The position numbers and the translations under genes were made by a program. DNA of 47,564 nucleotides, from positions 1 to 47,564 of the forward strand of contig RBZT01000180.1 in assembly GCA_003693705.1 (NCBI GenBank). Reading direction: 5' to 3'. The stretch is from Polymyxa betae. Lineage: Eukaryota > Endomyxa > Phytomyxea > Plasmodiophorida > Plasmodiophoridae. Positions within the stretch are counted from its first letter, which is position 1. The number at the start of each line of letters is the position of its first letter. Below the pieces are notes generated by a model. That model had not been told where the DNA came from. It was given only the letters and a program-made list of their open reading frames with translations, and ran no database searches. Below, one piece after another: positions 22,491-36,484 of this stretch.

Positions 22491-22960
22491 ATTCCCCAAG
22501 ACAACAGGCGATTTTGCTTCTGGCGATTCAATGTTTAATCACGGCTACCATATTTAAGCAGTGGTACCTTTTTATGTCACAATGTACAATTCTTCTTAGC
22601 GTAGTTGCAATGGGATCAACCTAGTAAGATTTCAGCAGAGTACCTACGTTAGTTCAAGAAATTGGTCTTATGTTCATTGATCATAGAGGAATGTTCGTCA
22701 GTAGGTTTTTGATGACCAACTGGTCATAGCTCATGAGCACCTTTTTCTCAAGTTTTTACGAATACTTTTTCCAGTGTCGCACAAAAATTGGCGGGAATGT
22801 AAAACAGCACCAGGGTCTAGGGGGCCCCTCTATGATGGAGAGAGTCCTCTACTACCTAGCCCTAGGTAGCTGCTGAAATCATTCCATCGTCGCATCCCAT
22901 TTCATAATTCCAACCCTAACTCGTCGTCTTCGACTCTGCTTACAACGTTATTTCTGCTTA
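22491..22960. other. CHD gene 5′ flank with palindromes
   Basis: Non-coding. It contains the palindrome AGGGGGCCCCTC near 22820 and a perfect inverted repeat CTACCTAG-CC-CTAGGTAG at 22852–22869. An AACCCTAA motif lies near 22914, about 45 bp before the proposed CHD start codon. Confidence 0.5.
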
Positions 22961-27127
<4,167 letters not shown>

Positions 27128-27198
27128 GCTCGAACCTATTTATTTATCTTTTGTTTACTTTTTTATACATTTTGCTAGCCTAATAAAGTTGGGCAATA

Positions 27199-29141
27199 TT
27201 AGATATGGACGAATATGCCTTTGGATTTCATCAATCGGAATTCTTTCGGAATCACATCGAGTTGCTCGATCTCATCTGGAGCTGAAATCCATTTCTGCAC
27301 AAGCCGATTCGGAGTCGCCTCATCAAAAGTTGTTCTCTCCTCAGTTCTCATAGATGTTGCCGGTCCCTCTTTCCTTTTGCTCGGCTCCTTCGCCACAATC
27401 GAACGACGTGGCGGTTGCTTTACAACGCCTTGTACTTCCGGACATCGTCTGGGCGACAGAAATGCGAACGTTGACGTTCGATCAAGTTCAGGCAGTCGCG
27501 CGGTCAAAGGAATTTGACTTCTCTCCACGTCTGCACTAATTCCGGGCCGAATCGGTTTCCACAAGAACCGCTATTCGTTAGATTAGCATCACAGGAGATG
27601 GTAAAACCGCAGGAGGACGACCTGATCGATTCCCGATGTATTGCCAATGAATCCGCGAAGAGCCCGCTTCATCGCGACATGCTCTTTGAGCTGGCACAGC
27701 GATTCGTATTTCAATCCTGATAGCGACATAGGAATCCGGCTACCAGCGACGACCTCTTTCTTACCGGATCGGAAATCATCGCGTGCAACCACCATTAGGA
27801 TCGAAGGCGCTGAAATCGTGGCGTGATGTTCATGCCTCAGAGCTATTCCTGAATGAACACGGATGCAGATGCATGAGAGAGAGCTTACATTGGAGATTAG
27901 GACGAGACAGATTCAGCTGGGAGACGATCGACTCGGTGCACAGCTCACCATTCCCAAGGCAAGCGATATGAATAGCGTGCTGCATATTCGTACCATTCTG
28001 TTTGGGCCAGTATGGGTGGGTAATCGAACAACGATCATTTCAAACCTGTTTCGTTAGCTGACATCTGCCTTCAACCAGGAAGGCGACCTCGGTGATGGCG
28101 TCTCCTTCCTTGAACAGGACTAATTGAATTCATTATATGATCGCCGTTTCAGAGATAACGATGCTCGAAAGGAACAGCGAAACGGAAACGTCCGAACCTT
28201 GTCCGGGTTTCATCAATCGAATCGCTGAGCACGTTGCCAATGCATTCAGCGAGAAACTGGAGATGTTAGCGAGGCCGCCGATTCGATGCAGAATCGTCAT
28301 CTTGTCGGAGACGGAGGCGTCGCCGATCGAACCGAGTCCCAGCGCCATCGTCGGGTCCGTCTGGCGCTGCTGCTGTTGCGGCGGCAGCGACGGCTTCTTG
28401 GGCGATTCCGGCGGGCAGATCAGCGTGCGGCGCCAGAACGCCAGCGGGCGGGTACGGCGTCGCGGCCCCAGACGGGAATGCAGCCGCTGGAGGAATTCGG
28501 GCAGATCCGATTGGGTGATCTGCCACAAGCGGAACGAATCCATCGGTTGTTGTGTCGCAACGCTGGCCCGCGTGGATTGGTGATGACGATGGCGATGATG
28601 ATGATGATGCGGCGGTCCAGTACGCCCGATTCGACCAGGTCATATCTCCGACCAGATCGGGGGTGGGTTTTGCGATACGAGATGATGATACGATAGAGGC
28701 GATTCCCATACCGAGGCGGCTCGATGTTCGTCCCAGAATCCGGGCGCCGGCGTCGTACTGGCCCGTGGAACGCGGAGCTCTTCGCGTCACATCAGTATCA
28801 GATGAGTATGAAAGCTGCCAAAATCAAAAAACCCGTATTTGATCGAGCCGACATCGATATTTTGGCAGCAACGATGGCTGCTGGCAGAGTGGCAGCCAGC
28901 ACAACCAATGAGACGGCCAGCGCGGCGACCGTAACGATCGGAATTGCGACAGACCAGTAATCCAGCTGGGTTATGGCGGGGATGCTAAAGCGGCATTGAT
29001 CGTGAACCAGACTTCGCCTGTTTCTTTTGACCAGCATTGTCCAGGTTGCACCCAATCCTGGTGATACAAGGAACCCGCCTGGTCTAGGGAGACATGAAGC
29101 GGGATATTGGTCCTGTTACAAACCGACAGCGAACTCTCCAT
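27199..29141 (-). CDS. Single-TM protein with cyclic-nucleotide-binding-like domain
   Basis: Proposed exons in gene order: 29141–29013, 28965–28833, 28779–28692, 28562–28198, 28119–28046, 27997–27889, 27809–27622, 27570–27199, giving 485 aa. The N-terminal 43 residues look like a small ectodomain (CNRTNIPLHVSLDQAG, VQPGQCW). One long hydrophobic helix follows (about 49–72), then a Pro/Gln-rich linker. At about 215–320 comes a cNMP-binding roll: ALATCSAIRLMKPGQ-VLFKEGDAITEVAFLVEGRC, then CLGNGELCTES in the place of the phosphate-binding cassette. The usual cassette Arg is not evident, so ligand binding is doubtful. The tail is basic and unrecognised. Exons 4–8 join well; the exon 1/2 and exon 3/4 joins are less sure. 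The stop is 71 bp from the CHD stop. Confidence 0.6.
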
Positions 29142-29353
29142 GACCAATTCCAGAATGCAGTCTCGCGAGTACCTAAGAGGCTGTTTCAAGCTGGCTTTTT
29201 ATAACAGAGATAAAAATTGCTCTCAGAAAAAGTGCGTTTATGGAGATAGAATTCTGATAAGTTGCGCAACTGATTTTAACATTCGAATGGTCCATGAAAC
29301 TTATTGCGGAAAATATTGCGGAAGCGATCACTTGACAGTTGAAACATGCTCTC

Positions 29354-30156
29354 TAGGGGTGTCCAAAGTTCGGTTCAAAAAATCGGTTAACCGGTTAACC
29401 GCGCGAACCGGAAACCGGTTAATGGTTTTCTCCTATCCTATTAACCGATCGGTTAACCGGTTAAAAAATTCATAAACTGCGCATGCGGCATTTCATCGAT
29501 TTCTTTCTCATTCATCTCATTCTCTGTGCTTCAATGACCGATTACAGAGGATTCTCTCCCAGTAGTCTCTCGAAATCGGAGCCTGAATCTCAGGTCCGCG
29601 GTGCATCGGCCGTCCAACAGCGCGGCATTGTTGCTGCGTCAGAGGTATCTGGGTCGAATGCGGCTACACACAGCAGCTACACGAAAGCAGGTCGTAAACG
29701 TAAAATTTCCGCATACTCTTCGTGGGTGTGGTCGTATTACAACAGACGAGATGGACGAGTTTTCTGCACTCAATGTACCAAAAATCATATATCATATGCA
29801 GCCAGTACCGGTGTTAGCACACTGAATCGTCATCTGGCCGTTTCACACAAAATTGAGCAAGACGGAAAACTGGCGACGAAAACCAATGCATCTTGAACGC
29901 CTCAGGTCAAGTTGTCGACCCCTTGGAAGTTGACGATAAAACCAAAGCTTCAATTCTGAAACACCTTGTCGGATTCGGATTCATTGTCGATAACAAGCAG
30001 CCTTTTTCGTTGGTCGAATCAAATGCTTTTGTTGCTTTCTGCAAAGCTTATGTCATCAATTCCGATGAAAATGCCGACATATCGTTTAACTTGTTTACGG
30101 CTGCCAGCGGACCTGAGGATAATTCTACAGACGAAGTGGAGGACTTCGCGATGTGA
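29354..30156 (+). mobile_element. hAT transposon remnant with BED zinc finger
   Basis: TAGGGGTGTCCAAAG at 29354–29368 looks like a hAT terminal repeat. It is followed by dense CGGTTAACCGG subterminal palindromes to about 29465. An ORF from 29483 (or ATG 29534) encodes a BED finger: WVWSYYNRRDGRVFCTQC followed by a spaced HLAVSH. After a stop at 29894–29896 the homologous frame resumes one base out (GQVVDPLEVDD…). It carries the hAT block GFGFIVDNKQPFSLVESNAF and ends at 30156. The RNase H-like core and dimerisation region are missing, and I found no 3′ terminal repeat. It is therefore frameshifted and truncated, unless the BED ORF has been co-opted. Confidence 0.75.
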
Positions 30157-30694
30157 CGCTGAAACCTGATCGCTCCTGTAAATGTCCCGTAATTTGGTGG
30201 AAGTAAAATTATTTTAGTGGAAAGTGGCGATAGTAAAAATACATTCTGTAAATTAGTCCATGATTTATTATTAATTGATAATAGCGAGATTAATTCTATT
30301 CTCAGCGTTTTCAAAATGTTCCATTTCTCTTTTAGCTGTTCGATTCATTGTAAACCCTAGCATTTTATGATTTCGAAAGAAATACAAAATACCTCTGTCA
30401 TCTGAGACTTTAACTGCCTGATTTCGTAGCTCGTCCCGAATTCCTTGTTAAAGGCGACAGCTACAGCTTGCCAAGCCTGTTTCTTATATCCGTTATCTGC
30501 TTTTCCGCCTTTGGCGACCTGATGTCAGCATAAATATAAACAACAAATGTAGGCGGATGGTAGAACTAGCACTTCACCTGGACGATCATGAGCTCCATTA
30601 GACGTAACTGCTTGTTAGCCGTCCATTTAGCACGCCCGACATCCTGTTTTACGGCCGGCTTAACCTGAGCCTGAAACTGCCCTTCATTTGACAT
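30048..30694 (-). CDS. Myb/SANT-like DNA-binding domain gene, 3′ end uncertain
   Basis: Exons 30694–30578, 30518–30393 and 30335–? join in frame. The product matches the Myb/SANT-like (Myb_DNA-bind_3) domain that accompanies PIF/Harbinger transposons and many plant and protist regulators: AKWTANKQLRLMELMIVQ, AWQAVAVAFNKEFGTSYE, IRQLKSQMTE, LKEKWNILKTL. The domain is complete, with three helices and regularly spaced Trp. After it the frame stays open to 30048 antisense to the hAT remnant, but the residues look random, so the real end may be an unseen splice or stop. It is either a Harbinger ORF1 remnant or a small transcription factor. Confidence 0.6.
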
Positions 30695-30884
30695 GATTGT
30701 CGCAAAAAGAATACTGTACAATAGAAGATATTCGATGCGGACTATCAAATTTGTGTGTTTTTATTCACAAACAATGCATCCAAACGATCAGGAATTTGCA
30801 AAACGTGTTCTTACAATATTTTACAGCAATATTGCAAAAAAGGAGTTTTGCGAAATTCCGGAGCGCAGATAGCCAAACGCACCC

Positions 30885-31128
30885 TTATAAAAGTAACATC
30901 AATCCTTCCAGCTCCTGCCTCGTTGGGTTCTGCCTCGCCCTCGTTCGTCCTTGACAAGATCAAAGGCAGAAGTACCCAGTTTTCAATGAAGCCCTAAAGA
31001 CGACCACTGTGGACAGCTGCGCGTGGAGAAGCATCCGCAGGCTCGCTGGTCGACGCTAACACCAAGCTCAAACATACAAGCAAGACGATGCGCACGATAA
31101 GCCTCTCTTTGAGTAGGGGCGCCAACAT
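30885..31128 (-). CDS. Possible secreted small peptide precursor
   Basis: An ATG at 31128 opens a textbook-like signal peptide: MLAPLLKERLIVRIVLLVCL, then SLVLA before a likely cleavage site. Unspliced it ends after 44 aa. With a 55-nt GT–AG intron (30950–31004) it gives 62 aa with a short Arg/Gln-rich mature part. There is no family match. The hydrophobic leader is the only positive evidence, so this may be chance. Confidence 0.25.
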
Positions 31129-33397
31129 AGACGGACGACTGAGCCTGGCATTTGGAAAATTTGCAAATTTGTCGGTTGGAACACGTACTGACAAAAGCGC
31201 CTGGTCTGTCGGCGCTCGTATTCGCTTCGTTTACGAGAACATCCATGTGAAGATAAATCCCACCAACCAAATCGCTGTTATTTCTGAGCAACTGTAATTT
31301 AGGTTGTGCCACATCAGCCTGCCGGCCGAATCATGGACGTCGATATCACCAACCTTTTTCGCCAATGCGCGCGTGTGAAGATCCAGGCGCTGTTGTTGGA
31401 CAGCATGAATACGGTAAAGGCGTAAGAGTAGGGGATATAATCATATAAATGAAAAAAAATCAAAATTATCGCGATAAAAATAGAAAATCAGACATTAAAA
31501 GACCTTTTAATTAGTGTTTATTGCCGGCGACAGCGAATCCATACAGCGGTAATAACATCAGCATAACTCTTATCTGGTTTCGTCCTTGCTGATCAGAGGG
31601 TATGACAACTCCCCAGATCCCCGCTGCGGCATCGAGGAGAACCACCCCAAAGGAGAGAGCCAGCGGCATAGTTCATAAAATACCTGATCTGCTATCAGAA
31701 CTTAGGGTGCATATTGAGCAATAAAACAACAGCCAACATGCCAAAAATCCCAAAACAGATGCTAGCCGTCTGGTAGGCGGTAGTTCGGATGGAATGACAA
31801 GGGATGACCACAAGTACAGACATCTGGGTTCGTACGACTGGGGATGGTGTTGACACAACGGCATCCAGGTTCCACACATTCTGTTTTTGTCATAAAAAAA
31901 AATGAATTCACAATGCTCGATCCTTTCGGATAAATTTTCAATAGGAATGACCTACGATTGCTCGCTGAAGACCAGGTTGATGCTGCTTGCGATCCTGCTC
32001 AATAGTAGTAAATCGCTTTCTCAAGAATTAGAGCAGAAACTCGTCGCAAGTAATAGGATCGAACAGGAAGAGGATTCCAGATTCAAGAATGATTTGAGTG
32101 ATAAAACTGCCTTACAATGGTCTTGAACTTAAGGAAAGCACAACCAGCATCTGCATAAGATATATTGTCAAACTGTTTGGAAAAGACGAGGTTGACAAAG
32201 GAAGATCGAACCCATTCAACAATTTGGTCTCCAAATGGTCCACAGCATCACGATGATGTTGATTAACCTTATGGAGCAAATGAGTTGATTTTTGTTGAAA
32301 AGTAGTGTTTAACGGAGCACATAAAATAACGAGAGAAAATGAGAGTGATTCATACAAATACAGTGACACATTAACCAGTATCAATTGCAAAGACGAACTC
32401 CAGAAGATGGTGGTCTATTCCGACTCACAATGCAGCACAAACAAACCAAGCTAGTGCAGTAATAGACAGCGAGCTAAATCCAATACGAGCTAGATGGACT
32501 AATTAAGACACTAAGTAGAATGTTTAAAGACAAATGTAGCGCAGGCACTTAGTAGGATCACTCAAGACAAACAGACTTTACAATCAACAACGGCTGGAGA
32601 TAGAATGAGGAGAACCTAGAATGTCAAGCCTGAAAAAACTCTGCAGGCATTTGATTGATTTACGAGTTGAAAACTTATCCTTTATCTTGAGAGAGTATGG
32701 GCTGTTCCGATACCATCATCAGATGTCTAACTATCAGTTTTCTTTAACAGGATTGCGACGAATGGAGACAGACTTCTTGAAAATGCGTTAAAGCAATTAA
32801 GTCATGGGAAATGGAACCAAAACGTACTATTTGTTTCAAAACAGTAAAGAAATCGTTCCTATTTTGATTTTGCTACTTACTATCTTAGGTCGCAATAATG
32901 AAACTGCCGTCCCAGCGCTCCAAGAGAACTTAGATCCTGTCTGTGCGATCACGATGACAGTAATAGTAGGTGTCGGCAAGACATGAGCAGAAGGCTGACG
33001 ATGTTGTGGGATTCGACAGCAGACCATGCCTTGGCAAGGGTGAATTCGTTCAGATATTATGCTTTATTGGTATTCGGATTCGATTCTCATACAGTGATGC
33101 TGAGGTATGAACTAGCAGATTCTGCTGAAATCGCTTCTGCTTTTCAATTGCAAATTCCTGGATTGCATACTAATGAATACAGAATAGCCTCTCAACTATG
33201 TAGCGGATGACAGCTAGCAGTAGGTGGCCGCTGCCCACTGGTATAGAAGGCAGCGCCGCGAGTTTCCCTTAGAAAATCAGCATCGAGCCAGCAGGCTCAC
33301 CTGTCACTTTCACGCCTAAGAGGCTGCTCCGCTCATGTAAGGGGTTTTCTAAGGCTGAGGGGGCCGTCGTCTCTCACATTGCCATTAGCCATTTAGT
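31129..33397. other. 2.3-kb AT-rich region, genes unresolved
   Basis: No confident gene. On the minus strand, ATG 31669 to stop 31511 encodes 52 aa with two hydrophobic segments (PLALSFGVVLLDAAAGIWGV and IRVMLMLLPLYGFAVAG). Another hydrophobic frame (31877–31695) lies just upstream, so a small multi-TM gene with unresolved splicing is possible. On the plus strand, ATG 31902 opens a 74-aa polar ORF on the other side. From 32.1 to 33.3 kb only short random ORFs occur. An inverted repeat CCTTAGAAAA / TTTTCTAAGG flanks the leader region near 33270–33355, upstream of the rhomboid gene. Confidence 0.35.
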
Positions 33398-34345
33398 ATG
33401 GGGGGACTGCCATGGTGGCGTCCTAGCTGGCTAGAGAATCGGCGCCGCTTTGATGGCGAGACTGATGACATTTTATCAGCCGGCCGATTCCCGACGCGGC
33501 ACATTGATATGCCGGAAATCGGCTCTGTCCAGAACGCTCCTCCGTCGAGCGATGATAAAAGGAGACCACTGTGCACTTATATCATTATTTCTGTCCATAT
33601 TCTTGTGTCTATCGCATTGATAGTAATGTCTAAGTTTGATTTTGCCGATATCACTCTAGGCCAGCCTTCTCGTGTCCCGAACTGGATTGGAGCCCAACAG
33701 TCGTATGTGTTTTCAGGGCAATACTGGCGCCTATTTACAGGGACCTGGCTCCATTCAGGATTATTACTGCTTATTTTAACGATCGTGGCCTTGTACAGGG
33801 CAGGCAGCGATGTCGAGAATGAACATGGTTCGAAAGTCTTTATTTCTCTGTATCTGTTATCGTCTTTAGGCGGGGCTTTGACCTCTGTCATATACAGCTA
33901 TCCAAATGAGCGTGGAGCTTGTGGATCTGCTGGTGTATTCGGGTTATTCGGCAGTGATCTGGCGTACTTTGTACATAATTACTATCAACTTGGTGGACAG
34001 CGTTGGCGATATATCACGGTTTCGATGATTTTATCGTTGGCTGGATTCATCCTCGGTTTGCATCCAATTATGAACAATTTTGCTCACTTGGGTGGGTTCC
34101 TTACGGGCCTTGTTGTAAGCATGGCACTTCTCTCCCAGTTCCAAACGGTTCGTGGCCAGCCTTGGCTCAGATATAATCGTCGAACGCTGACCGTTTGCTG
34201 CTTGTTTGCATTATTATCTGTATTGTTATTTTCTATGCTATTTTCGGGACTCATCATGAGACAATCATCGCCCTGTTTGTGGTGCCATTATGCTAACTGT
34301 ATCCCGTTGTCTTTGTGGACTTGTCCACAGCCAGATGTGTTATAA
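33398..34345 (+). CDS. Rhomboid intramembrane serine protease
   Basis: Single-exon 315-aa ORF from a true ATG. It has a soluble N-terminus of about 57 residues, then seven likely TM segments. The WR-type loop is QYWRLFTGTWLHSG (about 108–121). The catalytic serine is Ser177 in CGSAGVFGLFG, at the GxSx position of TM4. The partner histidine is His230 in NFAHLGGFLTG of TM6. Both catalytic residues are present, so it is predicted to be active, cutting membrane helices near the outer leaflet. The C-terminus has an unusual Cys/Trp-rich tail after the last helix. It converges on surface glycoprotein gene A, with 84 bp between stops, at the edge of the adhesin-like cluster. Confidence 0.93.
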   Translation: MGGLPWWRPSWLENRRRFDGETDDILSAGRFPTRHIDMPEIGSVQNAPPSSDDKRRPLCTYIIISVHILVSIALIVMSKFDFADITLGQPSRVPNWIGAQQSYVFSGQYWRLFTGTWLHSGLLLLILTIVALYRAGSDVENEHGSKVFISLYLLSSLGGALTSVIYSYPNERGACGSAGVFGLFGSDLAYFVHNYYQLGGQRWRYITVSMILSLAGFILGLHPIMNNFAHLGGFLTGLVVSMALLSQFQTVRGQPWLRYNRRTLTVCCLFALLSVLLFSMLFSGLIMRQSSPCLWCHYANCIPLSLWTCPQPDVL

Positions 34346-34429
34346 ATCATGTATAATGTACTTAAATATTTGATAAAACGACACTAACAATGCAGTTTGT
34401 TGGGTTCCGCATTTGCTGATATTTACAGA

Positions 34430-36484
34430 TTAGAAAGGGTTGCTGTTATCAAGCGTTGCAAACGTCTGCTCTAAATCAGTCATCGTATTGGAGACTCCTA
34501 ATGGCGTTGAGCCCATGAATGTGTTGCTCATTGTTTCTCCAAAATCCGGCAGTTGATGTTTTCCGGATCGTGGTAGGCGAAATCCAGCTGCATCTGTGCT
34601 GGTACCTGAAGTATTTTTCGCTGAGCTATCATTCGAGTTTTGTGCTCGAAACATATTGAAAGCAGGACTGGAATCGTATCGATGATGATGGGATGTGGTA
34701 GATACTGGCAAGGTGACCAGTATTGTCGGAGAGGGTTTCAATGGGCGATTCCACCAGCAGAACCACATCCCGCCAAACGCTAACGCAACAGCAGCTCCAA
34801 CGGAAACAAACGTGGCGACAAGCATTGTTAATGTACTGGACGATTCCCCCTGAACCGATGGTCCCATAGTCGGACACGACGATTCCGATAAACAGATATA
34901 CTCGCCAGACTGGCAGAGCTTTACTGGGATGCATTCGATGTCGACAGTAACTGGACTCGGAACTGAGTTCAGCAGCGGTCCTTGTCGAAGTTGGCTGGAA
35001 GGATCCTGGATCTGATCCCGGAAGCGTTGTGCGGCGCTAAGCCCGTCGGCTAGTGACTCTGCTGTCACGCCCGATAAGATCGTGAAGGTCAGCAAAGAAT
35101 TGCTTCGGTTGTTGCTGATATCAATCAGAACAAATCGAACAGCGTCTACTAATAGCACTGTGCTAATATCACGGATGGCCAGCCGAGTATCAAATCTGAT
35201 CCTAGCTTGCGATCTCGAGCTGATGTCGAGCGTCAATGGCAACTTCACTCGGAATCCATTCTGCATCCCATTGCGATCCAACTGACCAGGCGGTATAGGT
35301 GGCTCTGGTATCATTCTGTGTGAAGAAAGCTGTGTGGTCAGATAGTCTTGTCCTTGTGTTGATGATGACATTGAATGAGATATTGTCGCTTTCAGTTTGA
35401 CAGGTTGTGATGTTGGTGCTTTGGTTCTCGGTTTTAAAGCGCTGCTCGGCGTTGAGCTTAATAGAGGTGTGGGAGCTGAAGCTGATAGCACAGTCTCAGG
35501 AGATAGAAATGTGCTTGCTGGCAACGCATGTGGTGTGGGCGCTGCGCTTGAAAGCAACGTCTGGGTAATTCGAGACGAACAACGAGCAACGACGCTGAGC
35601 CATTTCGTCGAAAAAGGGCAGGGGTCGCCGAAATACTGATTATCAGCTGAAGCCGAACAGACCGCCTTTCCAATGCAAAGAGCTTGGATATAAGCTAAGG
35701 TCGTCGGCGAATCGCAGAGCGGATTAGATGCGAAATGGGGGAAACCCCCTACCGGATGCCCATAGGCAGCGAAATCGATACTAATGATCACCGAGTTATT
35801 CGGACAGGCCATTACCAAAGGGCTAGATCCCTCGAAGACGGTGCCACCGCTTATCAGACCTTGTACGTATCGCAAATTTTCTGGAGCGCTCAGGTATGGC
35901 AAACCGAGATCATTAGGACCATCTAAAACGGTATCGGAAACAGAGGCAATATCTAAATAGCCCAAAGCTGTCGAATGCTCTAAGGTTAAAATCGCATTTA
36001 CAGCTGTTGGCTGCGGCGTCCCTTCAAGATTGAACCCCAACCTTATGTATGCGTTTTGTTCCTGTCTCCATCCGAGAATGGCCTGTTTGCTAATTGAATC
36101 CACTGCGAATCCTGCATAGAACCATTGATCAAAAGGCGGCATCTCCGACTGCAAAATGAACGTCTCGGCAATAGACGATGACGTCTTGATAGTAAGAGCG
36201 AGATATTTTCCCTTTGACAGAAACAAAGTTTGGAGGGCGTTGGAGCTCGACGTCACCGTTAGGATAGTAGCGTCTGTGCTTAGATTCTGGTTGAATGAAG
36301 ACAGCTGTAGCCAGACGGTCCAGGAGAACGACGCGCTGGGTATTGATTGATAAACATTGTATGCCAGCGGGATATTCTGTGTGAGGGAGATTGCATTCGG
36401 ATACACTATATAAGCAGTAGCTGATGCGACTAAGGGTAACAATATAACAGGTAACAATATAACAGCAATATTATAATGTTGCAT
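34430..36484 (-). CDS. Surface glycoprotein A: LamG-like + SUEL lectin + stalk + TM
   Basis: Intronless 684-aa type I membrane protein. It has a signal peptide (about 1–22), then a concanavalin/LamG-like β-sandwich to about residue 200. A SUEL/Gal_Lectin domain follows (ACPNNSVIISIDFAAYGHP, NPLC, LCIGKAVC, GDPCPFSTKWLSVVARC). After that come a Ser/Thr/Pro-rich stalk and a SEA-like module ending in C..C..C before the membrane. The helix is TLTMLVATFVSVGAAVALAF and then WFCWW. The cytoplasmic tail ends in NSNPF-COOH; NPF is a known EH-domain endocytic signal. It shares module order with proteins B–D but lacks their conserved tail signature and intron. The lectin domain suggests carbohydrate binding. 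SEA-like is inference from pattern only. Confidence 0.8.
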   Translation of the reverse strand: MQHYNIAVILLPVILLPLVASATAYIVYPNAISLTQNIPLAYNVYQSIPSASFSWTVWLQLSSFNQNLSTDATILTVTSSSNALQTLFLSKGKYLALTIKTSSSIAETFILQSEMPPFDQWFYAGFAVDSISKQAILGWRQEQNAYIRLGFNLEGTPQPTAVNAILTLEHSTALGYLDIASVSDTVLDGPNDLGLPYLSAPENLRYVQGLISGGTVFEGSSPLVMACPNNSVIISIDFAAYGHPVGGFPHFASNPLCDSPTTLAYIQALCIGKAVCSASADNQYFGDPCPFSTKWLSVVARCSSRITQTLLSSAAPTPHALPASTFLSPETVLSASAPTPLLSSTPSSALKPRTKAPTSQPVKLKATISHSMSSSTQGQDYLTTQLSSHRMIPEPPIPPGQLDRNGMQNGFRVKLPLTLDISSRSQARIRFDTRLAIRDISTVLLVDAVRFVLIDISNNRSNSLLTFTILSGVTAESLADGLSAAQRFRDQIQDPSSQLRQGPLLNSVPSPVTVDIECIPVKLCQSGEYICLSESSCPTMGPSVQGESSSTLTMLVATFVSVGAAVALAFGGMWFCWWNRPLKPSPTILVTLPVSTTSHHHRYDSSPAFNMFRAQNSNDSSAKNTSGTSTDAAGFRLPRSGKHQLPDFGETMSNTFMGSTPLGVSNTMTDLEQTFATLDNSNPF

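Noticed and set aside
28266-28790. 174-aa Ala/Pro/Ser-rich ORF on the minus strand
   Set aside because: It overlaps the cNMP-protein exons in another frame. The frame that continues smoothly into the cNMP-binding roll was preferred.
31902-32126. 74-aa plus-strand ORF in the AT-rich gap
   Set aside because: No domain, no leader and alternative frames on the other strand of equal quality; not enough to call a gene.
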